Shown here in pieces: positions 47,631 through 56,079 of a stretch of DNA of 64,000 nucleotides (positions are counted from its first letter, which is position 1; each line of letters begins with the position of its first letter). The position numbers were made by a program, and so were the translations under genes. This DNA comes from Nakamurella flavida (lineage in GTDB: Bacteria; Actinomycetota; Actinomycetes; Mycobacteriales; Nakamurellaceae), in assembly GCF_030811475.1 (NCBI RefSeq), contig NZ_JAUSQV010000001.1, positions 2,925,001-2,989,000 on the forward strand. The letters are read 5' to 3'. Below the pieces are notes generated by a model, which searched no databases, was not told the origin of the DNA, and saw only the letters and a program-made list of their open reading frames with translations.

Positions 47631-48704
47631 ATGTCCGCTCTCCGCAGGACCACCGCGGTCCTCTCCCTCGGTCTCGCGGCGACCCTGGTGCTGTCCGCCT
47701 GCACGAAGAAGAACGACGCGCCGGCCGCCGCTCCCGCGGCGTCGTCGGCCGCGACCTCCGCCGCCTCGGGCAGTGCGCCGGCGTCCGGCGACAAGGTCAC
47801 CGTCGCCTTCGTGCCCAAGCTGCAGGGTGTGCCGTACTTCGAGGCGATGAACACCGGTGGCCAGGCCGCCGCCGAGGCGCTGGGCAACGTCACCTGGCTG
47901 TACCAGGGCCCGACGCAGGCCGATGCCGCCGCCCAGGCCGACATCGTCCGGTCCTTCATCCAGCAGAAGGTCGACACGCTCATCGTGGCGCCGAACGACC
48001 CCGACTCGATGGCCCCGCTGCTGCAGCAGGCCAAGGACGCCGGGATCCACGTCGCCACCGCCGACACCGACGCCCCGAGCTCCGTCCGCGAGGCCTTCGT
48101 CAACCAGGCCTCCGTCGACGGCATCGGCGAGGGCCTCACCGACGCACTGATGACGGCGATGGGCGGAAAGGGCAAGTACGCCATCGTGTCCTGCGGCCAG
48201 ACCGCGGAGAACCTGAACTCCTGGATCGAGGTGCAGAAGGCCTACACCGCCTCGAAGTACCCCGACGCCGAGATCGTGGACACCGTCTATGCCGGTGAGG
48301 ACCAGAACAAGGCGGCCAGCATGGCGACCGACCTGATGAACGCCCACCCCGATCTCACCGGCCTCGTCGGCGAGTGCACCTCCTCGGCACCCGGTGTGGC
48401 GCAGGCGGTCCGGGACGCCGGCAAGATCGGCAGCGTCTTCACCGTCGGCCTGGGTACCCCGCAGTCCATGAAGCCGTACCTGGCCGACGGCTCGTCGTCC
48501 GCGTCCATCCTGTGGAACGTGGAGAACCTGGGCTACCTGACCGCCTGGGCCGGCGCTCAGCTCGCGGAGGACAAGCCCTTCGCCGCCACCAACGACGTCA
48601 ACGCCGATCTGCCCGACGTGGCCTACGACGAGGCGACCAAGACGCTGCTGCTCGGCCCGGCCCTGGCCATCACCAAGGACAACGTGGACGACTTCGACTA
48701 CTGA
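47631..48704 (+). CDS. rhaS: Rhamnose ABC transporter, substrate-binding lipoprotein
   Basis: 357 residues. A signal peptide with lipobox LSAC and an Ala/Ser linker precede a periplasmic-binding-protein fold of the ribose/rhamnose type (VTVAFVPKLQGVPYFEAMNTGG, VDTLIVAPNDPDSMAPLL, ATADTDAP, VGLGTPQSMKPYL). The binding protein feeds the RhaT/P/Q importer encoded downstream. Assignment to rhamnose rests on the catabolic genes of the same cluster; closely related proteins bind other sugars or AI-2. ATG with a TGGAG Shine-Dalgarno. Confidence 0.88.
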   Translation: MSALRRTTAVLSLGLAATLVLSACTKKNDAPAAAPAASSAATSAASGSAPASGDKVTVAFVPKLQGVPYFEAMNTGGQAAAEALGNVTWLYQGPTQADAAAQADIVRSFIQQKVDTLIVAPNDPDSMAPLLQQAKDAGIHVATADTDAPSSVREAFVNQASVDGIGEGLTDALMTAMGGKGKYAIVSCGQTAENLNSWIEVQKAYTASKYPDAEIVDTVYAGEDQNKAASMATDLMNAHPDLTGLVGECTSSAPGVAQAVRDAGKIGSVFTVGLGTPQSMKPYLADGSSSASILWNVENLGYLTAWAGAQLAEDKPFAATNDVNADLPDVAYDEATKTLLLGPALAITKDNVDDFDY

Positions 48705-48746
48705 GTCATCCCCGACCGGTCATCCCCGACCGGTCACCCCCGACCA
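48705..48746. repeat. Three tandem copies of a 14-bp unit after rhaS
   Basis: Unit GTCATCCCCGACCG at 48705-48718 and 48719-48732, then a two-base variant (GTCACCCCCGACCA) at 48733-48746, starting immediately after the rhaS stop. It differs in sequence from the 14-bp triplet at 4841 but has the same unit length and copy number and also sits at a gene end. Confidence 0.8.
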
Positions 48747-48780
48747 CCGAGCCCCCGGTTCGGCACGTCGAGTCCCACCC

Positions 48781-48810
48781 GGCGGCCCGGGTCACCCGAC
48801 CCGGGCCGCC
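48781..48810 (+). terminator. Perfect 13-bp hairpin between rhaS and rhaT
   Basis: GGCGGCCCGGGTC (48781-48793) and GACCCGGGCCGCC (48798-48810) with a 4-base loop. In many ABC operons such a stem after the binding-protein gene stabilises its mRNA and reduces read-through, giving more binding protein than ATPase and permease. That role is inferred here. Confidence 0.7.
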
Positions 48811-48947
48811 GCCCCCGCACCCTGCTGCATCCCGTCACAGATCCACGCGCACGTCGAGGCGAACGGAGCCCGAGGCATGACCTGCACCCCCGTCACCGGT
48901 GGACGGAGCCGCACCCGGCTCCCCGCCCCGGCCGACTCCGCCCGGCC

Positions 48948-50546
48948 GTGCCGGTGAGCACCCCCGTGAACACCGCTGCCGACACCGCGGTCACCCCCGA
49001 CAGCGGGCTGGCCCGGCTGCGGCTGACCGGCATCTCCAAGCGGTTCGGCGCCGTCCGGGCCATCCGCAACGCCGACCTGACCGTCGCCTCCGGGCAGGTG
49101 CACGCCCTGGTCGGCGAGAACGGCGCCGGCAAGTCCACCATGATCAAGATCATCTCCGGGGTGGAGGCCGCCGACACCGGGCGCATCGAGTTCGAGGGTG
49201 CCGAGGTGTCGATCTCCTCGACCACCGACGCGATGGCCCTGGGCATCGCGACCGTCTACCAGGAGCCGCAGCTGTTCGCCGAGCTCACCGTCTCGGAGAA
49301 CATCTTCACCGGCCGCGAGATGCGGCGCGGCCTGCGGGTCGACTGGGCCGCGCAGAACGCCAAGGTCGTCGAGCTGCTGGAGCTGCTCGGGCTGCCCGGT
49401 CGGTACGCCACCGTCCCCGTCGGCACGCTGTCCATCGCCGAGCAGCAGCAGGTCTCCATCGCCAAGGCGCTGGCCGGCAACGCCAAGGTGCTCATCCTGG
49501 ACGAGCCGTCGGCCATCCTCACCGACGCCGAGATCGACGTGCTCTTCGGCGTGGTCCGCCGGCTCACCGCGTCCGGGGTCTCGGTCATCTACATCTCCCA
49601 CCGGCTGGACGAGTTGTTCCGCATCGCCCAGCAGGTCACCGTCATGCGCGACGGCGCGACCATCGGGACCTACCCGATCGACGAGCTCTCCGTCCGGCAG
49701 ATCGCCGAGCTGATGGTCGGCGGGATCCTGTCCGACGAACGGCCCGAGCGCGTCGTGCCCCAGGGTGATCCGGTGCTGACGCTGTCCGGCCTGGGGCGCA
49801 CCGGCAAGTTCCACGACGTGGACGTGCAGGTCCGGCGGGGCGAGATCGTCGGTCTGTACGGGCTGGTCGGCTCGGGTGTGTCGGAGATAGCGAGCTGCAT
49901 CTACGGCATGGACCGGGCCACCGCCGGGCAGATCCTGTTGAACGGCAAGCCCGTGGCGCCGCGCAGCGCCCAGGAGGCACAGGAGCTGGGCATCGCCCTG
50001 CTGCCGGCGAACCGCAAGCTCGAGGGGATGTTCACCTTCCAGTCCATCGCCTTCAACATCTCCGCCGGGCACCTGCCGCTGCTGTCGAGGTTCGGCACCT
50101 GGATGGACCGGGCCAAGGAGAAGTCGGTCGCGCAGGACATGATCCGCCGGCTCTCGGTGAAGACCCCGAACGAGCGGCAGGCCATCGGCGCAATGTCCGG
50201 CGGCAACGCCCAGAAGGTGGTGCTGGCCCGGCAACTCGTCCAGCGCCCCGACGTCCTCGTCCTCGCCGAACCCACCCAGGGGGTGGACGTCGGCGCCAAG
50301 GAGGAGATCCACCGCATCATCACCGAGCTCGCCGAACAGGGTTCCGCGATCCTCGTCGTCACCTCCGACCTGCCGGAGGCGCTGCGCATCTCCGACCGCC
50401 TGCAGGTCGTCCGGGGCGGCACCACCACCGTGGAGTTCGGCCCCGAGGCCACCCAGGTCGACGTGCTGGCCGCCGCCGCCGGTGACATGACCACCTCTGC
50501 CGGCGACAGCACGCACGACGCGGAGCAGGAAGGACAGGTCGTATGA
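48948..50546 (+). CDS. rhaT: Rhamnose ABC transporter, double ATP-binding protein
   Basis: 532 residues with two ABC domains, as in RbsA/XylG-type CUT2 ATPases. Domain 1 has Walker A GENGAGKST, a Q-loop (YQEPQLFAE) and Walker B (VLILDEPSA). Domain 2 has a degenerate Walker A (YGLVGSGVSE), signature MSGGNAQKVVLARQL and LVLAEPTQGVDVGAK. GTG start. The stop overlaps the next gene (ATGA). It energises the RhaP/RhaQ permeases. The name follows rhizobial rhaSTPQ usage, not the E. coli symporter of the same name. Confidence 0.92.
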   Translation: MPVSTPVNTAADTAVTPDSGLARLRLTGISKRFGAVRAIRNADLTVASGQVHALVGENGAGKSTMIKIISGVEAADTGRIEFEGAEVSISSTTDAMALGIATVYQEPQLFAELTVSENIFTGREMRRGLRVDWAAQNAKVVELLELLGLPGRYATVPVGTLSIAEQQQVSIAKALAGNAKVLILDEPSAILTDAEIDVLFGVVRRLTASGVSVIYISHRLDELFRIAQQVTVMRDGATIGTYPIDELSVRQIAELMVGGILSDERPERVVPQGDPVLTLSGLGRTGKFHDVDVQVRRGEIVGLYGLVGSGVSEIASCIYGMDRATAGQILLNGKPVAPRSAQEAQELGIALLPANRKLEGMFTFQSIAFNISAGHLPLLSRFGTWMDRAKEKSVAQDMIRRLSVKTPNERQAIGAMSGGNAQKVVLARQLVQRPDVLVLAEPTQGVDVGAKEEIHRIITELAEQGSAILVVTSDLPEALRISDRLQVVRGGTTTVEFGPEATQVDVLAAAAGDMTTSAGDSTHDAEQEGQVV

Positions 50547-51574
50547 GCACCACCCTCGACCGCCCCGGGGCCCGGCCCCCGGCGGACGCACCCGGGCCGG
50601 CCCGGTCCCGGCGGATCCTGCCGTCGCCGGTCTCCGGCCAGGAGCTCGTCCTCATCGGCGTCATCGCCGTGCTGTGGGTCGTGCTCGCCTTCGCCACCCC
50701 GGCGTTCTTCACCGCCGGCTCGCTGCAGCCGCTGCTGGTGGCCACCGCCCCGGTCGCCCTCATCGGCATCGGCATGACGATCATCATCATCACCGGCGGC
50801 ATCGACGTCTCCGTCGGCGGCGCCATCATGGTGTGCTCGGTGATCACCGCGAAACTCCTGGTGGACTCCGGACTCTCGTTGGTGCCGGCCGTGCTGGTCT
50901 CGATGGTCGTCGGCGCCCTGCTCGGGCTCGTGAACGGCCTGCTCATCGCCTACGGGCGGGTGCACGCCATCATCATCACGTTCGGCACCGCCAACCTGTT
51001 CCAGTGGCTGGGCCTGACGGTCTTCGGCTCCCGCACCGTCAACGGCATCCCGCAGACCTTCGACGTCTTCGGGCGCGGCGTGGCCGGCCGCACGTTCGGG
51101 CTGCCGCACGCCTTCCTCATCACGGTGGTCATCGCGGCCGCGGCGTGGTGGTACCTGCGGCACACAGCCGGTGGGCGGCACTTCTACGCCATCGGCGGGG
51201 ACGCCCACGCGGCCCGGCTGGCCGGCGTCCGCGTCCAGCGACGGGTGCTGCTGGCCTACGTCATCACCGGGGTGCTGGTCGGCCTCGGGTCGTGCTTCGT
51301 CATCGCGCAGGGTACGTCCACCCTCGACCAGACCGTCGGCAGCGGAAAGGAACTCGCCGTCATCGCCGCGGTGGTCATCGGCGGCACCTCGATCATGGGC
51401 GGCCGCGGCTCGGTGCTCGGCACCCTGCTGGGCGCGCTGCTCGTGCAGACCGTGACCTCCGGGGTCACCCAGCTCGGGTGGAACTCGCAGCTGTCCGACC
51501 TGTTCGTCGGCATCTTCATCATCGTGGCCGTCGGCGCCGACCTGATCCGCGAACGGGCAAGGAGAGCCAAGTGA
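50543..51574 (+). CDS. rhaP: Rhamnose ABC transporter permease 1
   Basis: 343 residues, CUT2 (RbsC-like) permease with about nine to ten helices. It has the family stretch GGIDVSVGGAIM and a C-terminal IGGTSIMGGRGSVLGTLLGALL. The ATG overlaps the ATPase stop by four bases and its own stop overlaps the next permease start (GTGA). It forms the channel with the second permease. A ~35-residue Pro/Arg-rich N-terminus precedes the first helix. Confidence 0.93.
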   Translation: MSTTLDRPGARPPADAPGPARSRRILPSPVSGQELVLIGVIAVLWVVLAFATPAFFTAGSLQPLLVATAPVALIGIGMTIIIITGGIDVSVGGAIMVCSVITAKLLVDSGLSLVPAVLVSMVVGALLGLVNGLLIAYGRVHAIIITFGTANLFQWLGLTVFGSRTVNGIPQTFDVFGRGVAGRTFGLPHAFLITVVIAAAAWWYLRHTAGGRHFYAIGGDAHAARLAGVRVQRRVLLAYVITGVLVGLGSCFVIAQGTSTLDQTVGSGKELAVIAAVVIGGTSIMGGRGSVLGTLLGALLVQTVTSGVTQLGWNSQLSDLFVGIFIIVAVGADLIRERARRAK

Positions 51575-52680
51575 GCACCACGACACCGTCCGCCCCCACC
51601 GGCGTCCCGCCCGTGGACCGCCCCGCCCCGACCGGCGGCGGGGAGTCCCTCGTCGCCCGGGTCGTGCGGGCCCTGTTGACCCAGCGCGTCGTCCTGCTCG
51701 CCGTGCTCATCGTCGTGGTGGTCGTGGTGTTCACGATCATGGACGCGGGTGACTACCTGACCGCCCCGTACGACGCCGACTACCTGTCCTCCAGCCTGAT
51801 CAACGCGGTCCCGCTGGCCCTGCTCGGGCTGGCCGAGCTGCTGGTCATCCTGTCCGGTCGCGGCGGGATCGACCTCTCGGTCGGCGCCATCGTGTCGTTG
51901 GCCGGCATGGTGTTCGGGTTCGCCTACGGCCAGTGGGGCTGGCCGCTGTGGTCGGCGATCCTGCTCACCGCCGTGTTCGGTGGGTTGTGCGGTGCGCTCA
52001 ACGGATTCCTGGTCGCCTACATCGGCTTCCCGGCCCTGATCGCCACCCTGGCCACGTTCTATGCGTTCAAGTCCCTCGCCATCGTGATCAACAACCAGCG
52101 GCCGATCAGCACCCAGCCCATCCAGGAGCTGTTCTCCATCAGCCGCTCGGTGGAGCTGCCGGTGATCGGCGGCAACCTGCCGAACGTGCCGCTGGGCATC
52201 TTCACGTTCCTCATCCCCACCGCCATCGCGGTGTGGTTGCTGCTGGCGCGCACCACCTATGGCCGCCGCCTGTACGCGATCGGCACCAACGACGTGGCGG
52301 GCCGGTGGAGCGCGCTGCCGGTGCGTGACACCCGGTTCAAGGCGTACGTCTACGCCGGGGTCATCTCCGGTCTGGTCGCCGTGGTCACCGTGGCCCAGTT
52401 CGCCTCGGCCCGCCCCGACGCGGGCGTGTCCGGCAGCGGCATGGCCCTGCCCGCCATCACCATCGCCGTGCTCGGTGGGGTCGCCATCACCGGCGGCATC
52501 GGCCGGGTCGCCGGCGTCGTGCTGGCCACCCTGCTCATCGTGTGGCTCAACGCCGGCATCCTGCTCGCCTTCGTCGGCAACGAGGGCTCGCAGTACCAGC
52601 TGCTCGCGCTGGGCACCGTGCTCGTCTTCGCCGCCCTGCTCAACGGGCTGACCAACCGGCGGTACGGCGGCTCCAAGTAG
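51571..52680 (+). CDS. rhaQ: Rhamnose ABC transporter permease 2
   Basis: 369 residues, second CUT2 permease, with GRGGIDLSVGAIVSL, an IGFPALIATLATFYAFKSLA segment and AVLGGVAITGGIGRVAGVVLATLL. The GTG start at 51571 overlaps the first permease stop and has a GGAGAG Shine-Dalgarno; the longer open frame lies inside rhaP. Two different permeases in tandem with a binding protein and a double ATPase is the usual rhamnose importer layout. Confidence 0.93.
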   Translation: MSTTTPSAPTGVPPVDRPAPTGGGESLVARVVRALLTQRVVLLAVLIVVVVVVFTIMDAGDYLTAPYDADYLSSSLINAVPLALLGLAELLVILSGRGGIDLSVGAIVSLAGMVFGFAYGQWGWPLWSAILLTAVFGGLCGALNGFLVAYIGFPALIATLATFYAFKSLAIVINNQRPISTQPIQELFSISRSVELPVIGGNLPNVPLGIFTFLIPTAIAVWLLLARTTYGRRLYAIGTNDVAGRWSALPVRDTRFKAYVYAGVISGLVAVVTVAQFASARPDAGVSGSGMALPAITIAVLGGVAITGGIGRVAGVVLATLLIVWLNAGILLAFVGNEGSQYQLLALGTVLVFAALLNGLTNRRYGGSK

Positions 52681-52735
52681 CGCTCCGTGCCACCCGCCCG
52701 CCCAGCCTCGATCACTGTTTCCCCGGAGGACTCCC

Positions 52736-53923
52736 ATGACCACCCCCGCACCCACCCCGGCCACCGGCCGGGACCCGCTGGACGCCCTCGACGACTTCGG
52801 CATCGAGGTGCCGAGCTGGGCGTACGGCAATTCCGGCACCCGGTTCAAGGTGTTCACCACGCCGGGCACCCCCCGCGACCCGTACGAGAAGATCGCCGAC
52901 GCGGCCCAGGTGCACGCCATGACGGGGCTGGCGCCGCGGGTGTCCATCCACATCCCGTGGGACAAGGTCGACGACTTCGCCGCGCTCACCGCATTCGCGA
53001 AGGAGCAGGGGGTCGCCATCGGGTCGGTCAACTCGAACCTTTTCCAGGACGACGACTACCGACTGGGTTCGCTGGCCAACTCGGATCCCCGCATCCGGGA
53101 CAAGGCGATCGCGCACCACAGCGAGTGCCTGGACGTCATGCGGGCCACCGGCAGCAAGGACCTGAAGATCTGGTTGCCGGACGGCACCAACTACCCCGGG
53201 CAGGACTCGCTGCGCGACCGGCAGGACCGGCTCGCCGACTCCCTCGCCCAGATCTACGCGGCCATGGACGACGACCAGCGGTTGCTGCTGGAGTACAAGA
53301 TCTTCGAGCCGTACTTCTACACGATGGACCTGCCCGACTGGGGCACGTCCCTGCTGCACTGCATGGCGCTGGGGGAGCGGGCCAAGGTCATCCTGGACAC
53401 CGGCCACCACGCTCCGTCCACCAACATCGAGTTCATCGTCATGCAGCTGCTGCGACAGAACCGCCTGGGCGCGTTCGACTTCAACTCGCGGAACTACGCC
53501 GACGACGACCTCATCGTCGGCTCGGCCGATCCGTTCCAGCTGTTCCGGATCATGACCGAGATCGTCGCCCAGGGCGCCCACCTGCCGACCTCGGGGGTGA
53601 ACTTCATGCTCGACCAGTGCCACAACATCGAGGAGAAGATCCCCGGGCAGATCCGCTCGGTGATGAACGTGCAGGCGGCCACGGCCAAGGCGCTGCTGGT
53701 CGACCAGGACGCGCTGGCCGCGGCCCGCGCGCAGGGCGACGTGCTCGGTGCGCACGGCGTGGTGATGGACGCCTACGAGACCGACGTGCGCGGGCTGCTC
53801 GCCGACCGCCGCGAGGCCCGCGGGCTGCCGCGGGATCCGCTGCGCGCCTTCGCCGAGTCCGGCTACGCGGCGAAGGCCGCCGCCGACCGCGTCGGCGGTA
53901 CCCAGGCGAGCTGGGGCGCCTGA
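52736..53923 (+). CDS. rhaI: L-rhamnose isomerase (RhaI type)
   Basis: 395 residues, of the Pseudomonas-type L-rhamnose isomerase family with a TIM barrel and metal site. Conserved blocks include SIHIPWDKVDDF, SVNSNLFQDDDYRLGSL, LLEYKIFEPYFY (metal-ligand Glu), VILDTGHHAPSTNIEF and FDFNSRNYADDDL. It converts L-rhamnose to L-rhamnulose, using Mn2+ or similar. ATG after a CCGGAGGAC Shine-Dalgarno, 55 bp after the permease. Unlike E. coli RhaA, it belongs to the shorter branch seen in aerobes. Confidence 0.93.
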   Translation: MTTPAPTPATGRDPLDALDDFGIEVPSWAYGNSGTRFKVFTTPGTPRDPYEKIADAAQVHAMTGLAPRVSIHIPWDKVDDFAALTAFAKEQGVAIGSVNSNLFQDDDYRLGSLANSDPRIRDKAIAHHSECLDVMRATGSKDLKIWLPDGTNYPGQDSLRDRQDRLADSLAQIYAAMDDDQRLLLEYKIFEPYFYTMDLPDWGTSLLHCMALGERAKVILDTGHHAPSTNIEFIVMQLLRQNRLGAFDFNSRNYADDDLIVGSADPFQLFRIMTEIVAQGAHLPTSGVNFMLDQCHNIEEKIPGQIRSVMNVQAATAKALLVDQDALAAARAQGDVLGAHGVVMDAYETDVRGLLADRREARGLPRDPLRAFAESGYAAKAAADRVGGTQASWGA

Positions 53924-53984
53924 TCCGACCGGCCGTCCCCATCCCTCAGCCCGTCAGCCAGCCCCGGACTCCAGGAGCAACCCC

Positions 53985-56051
53985 GTGAGCGACTCCCCCG
54001 TTCCCGACATCGCGGTGAACGACACCGCCGTGACCGATCTGATCGCCCGGTCGAACCGTCTCGGCAGCGATCCCCGCAACACCAACTACGCCGGTGGCAA
54101 CACCTCCGCCAAGGGCACCGGCGCCGACCCGGTCACCGGGGAGCCGGTGGAGCTGGTGTGGGTCAAGGGTTCCGGTGGTGATCTGGGCACCCTGCAGCCG
54201 GCCGGCCTGGCCGTGTTGCGGCTCGACCGGCTCCGCGCGCTGACCGGCGTGTACGCCGGGGTGGACCGCGAGGACGAGATGGTCGCCGCGTTCGACTACT
54301 GCCTGCACGGCAAGGGAGGGGCGGCGCCGTCCATCGACACGGCCATGCACGGGCTGGTCGACGCGGCCCACGTGGACCACCTGCACCCCGACTCCGGCAT
54401 CGCGCTGGCCACCGCCGCCGACGGCCCCGAGCTGACGAAGCAATGCTTCGGCGACCGGGTGGTGTGGGTGCCGTGGCGACGGCCCGGCTTCCAGTTGGGT
54501 CTGGACATCGCGGCGATCGCGGCGGCCAATCCGCAGGCCATCGGCTGCATCCTCGGCGGCCACGGCATCACCGCCTGGGGGGACACCTCCGAGCGGGCCG
54601 AGGCGAACAGCCTGGAGATCATCCGCACGGCCGAGGAGTTCCTGGCCGCGAACGGGTCCGACCAGCCGTTCGGGGCTGTCGTCCCCGGCTACGAGGCCCT
54701 GCCCGCCGACGAGCGGCACGCCAGGGCGGCGGCACTGTTCCCGACCGTCCGCGGACTGGCCTCCACCGACAAGCCGCAGGTCGGCCACTACACCGACAGC
54801 CCCGAGGTCCTGGACTTCCTGTCCTCCGAGAAGCTGGCTGCACTGGCCGGTCTCGGCACCTCGTGCCCCGACCACTTCCTGCGCACCAAGGTCAAGCCGA
54901 TGGTCGTCGACCTCCCGGCCACCGCCACGGTGGAAGACACCCTGGCGGCGTTACCAGCGCTGCATGCCGCCTACCGCGCGGACTACCAGGGCTACTACGA
55001 CCGGAACGCGACACCGGACTCCCCGCCGCTGCGGGGGGCCGACCCGGCGATCGTGCTCGTCCCCGGGGTCGGCATGTTCTCGTTCGGCAAGGACAAGCAG
55101 ACCGCCCGGGTGGCCGGCGAGTTCTACGTCAACGCCATCAACGTGATGCGCGGCGCCGAGTCCGTCTCCACCTACGCCCCGATCAGCGAGGCCGAGAAGT
55201 TCGCCATCGAGTACTGGGCGCTCGAGGAGGCCAAGCTGCAGCGGATGCCGAAGCCCAAGCCGCTGGCCACCCGTATCGCCCTGATCACCGGGGCCGGGTC
55301 GGGCATCGGCAAGGCCATCGCCACCCGCGTCGCCGCCGAGGGCGGCTGCGTGGTCATCGCGGATCTCAACCTGGACACCGCGCGGGCCGTCGCCGACGAA
55401 CTCGGCGGCCCGGACGTGGCCGTCGCCGTGCGCTCGGACGTCTCCGACGAGGACAGTGTCGCCGCCGCGTTCGCCGCCGCCGCGCTGGCCTTCGGCGGGG
55501 TCGACCTCGTCGTCAACAACGCCGGTCTGTCGCTGTCCAAGCCGCTGCTCGAGACCACGGTCAAGGACTGGGATCTGCAGCACGACGTGATGGCCAAGGG
55601 GAGTTTCCTGGTGTCCCGGGAGGCCGCCCGCGTGATGATCGAGCAGGGCATGGGTGGGGACATCGTCACCATCTCCAGCAAGAACTCCGTGTTCGCCGGA
55701 CCCAACAACATCGCCTACTCCGCCACCAAGGCCGACCAGGCGCACCAGGTGCGGCTGTTGGCCGCCGAACTGGGTCCGCACGGCATCCGGGTCAACGGCA
55801 TCAACCCCGACGGGGTGGTCCGCGGGTCGGGCATCTTCGCCGGCGGATGGGGCGCTTCCCGGGCCGCGGTGTACGGGGTCAAGGAGGAGGACCTCGGCAC
55901 CTACTACGCCAAGCGCACGTTGCTGGGCAAGGAGGTGCTGCCCGAGCACGTGGCCGCGGCCGTGTTCGCGCTGGCCGCCGGCGACCTGTCGCAGACCACG
56001 GGCCTGCACATCCCGGTCGACTCGGGCGTCGCCGCCGCCTTCCTGCGATGA
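53985..56051 (+). CDS. rhaE: Bifunctional rhamnulose-1-phosphate aldolase / lactaldehyde (short-chain) dehydrogenase
   Basis: 688 residues in two parts. Residues 1-~425 form a class II aldolase-like domain (NTNYAGGNTSAKG, KGSGGDL, HLHPDSGIALA with metal His, GGHGI). Residues ~430-688 are a short-chain dehydrogenase with LITGAGSGIGKAIA (NAD(P) binding), NNAGLS, and YSATKAD as the catalytic Tyr/Lys near 577. The enzyme splits rhamnulose-1-P to DHAP and L-lactaldehyde and can oxidise or reduce the aldehyde. GTG start with AGGAG. With lutABC downstream, oxidation to L-lactate is the likely direction. Confidence 0.93.
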   Translation: MSDSPVPDIAVNDTAVTDLIARSNRLGSDPRNTNYAGGNTSAKGTGADPVTGEPVELVWVKGSGGDLGTLQPAGLAVLRLDRLRALTGVYAGVDREDEMVAAFDYCLHGKGGAAPSIDTAMHGLVDAAHVDHLHPDSGIALATAADGPELTKQCFGDRVVWVPWRRPGFQLGLDIAAIAAANPQAIGCILGGHGITAWGDTSERAEANSLEIIRTAEEFLAANGSDQPFGAVVPGYEALPADERHARAAALFPTVRGLASTDKPQVGHYTDSPEVLDFLSSEKLAALAGLGTSCPDHFLRTKVKPMVVDLPATATVEDTLAALPALHAAYRADYQGYYDRNATPDSPPLRGADPAIVLVPGVGMFSFGKDKQTARVAGEFYVNAINVMRGAESVSTYAPISEAEKFAIEYWALEEAKLQRMPKPKPLATRIALITGAGSGIGKAIATRVAAEGGCVVIADLNLDTARAVADELGGPDVAVAVRSDVSDEDSVAAAFAAAALAFGGVDLVVNNAGLSLSKPLLETTVKDWDLQHDVMAKGSFLVSREAARVMIEQGMGGDIVTISSKNSVFAGPNNIAYSATKADQAHQVRLLAAELGPHGIRVNGINPDGVVRGSGIFAGGWGASRAAVYGVKEEDLGTYYAKRTLLGKEVLPEHVAAAVFALAAGDLSQTTGLHIPVDSGVAAAFLR

Positions 56052-56079
56052 GCGCCTGCGCGAGGAGCGGTGGGTTCCG

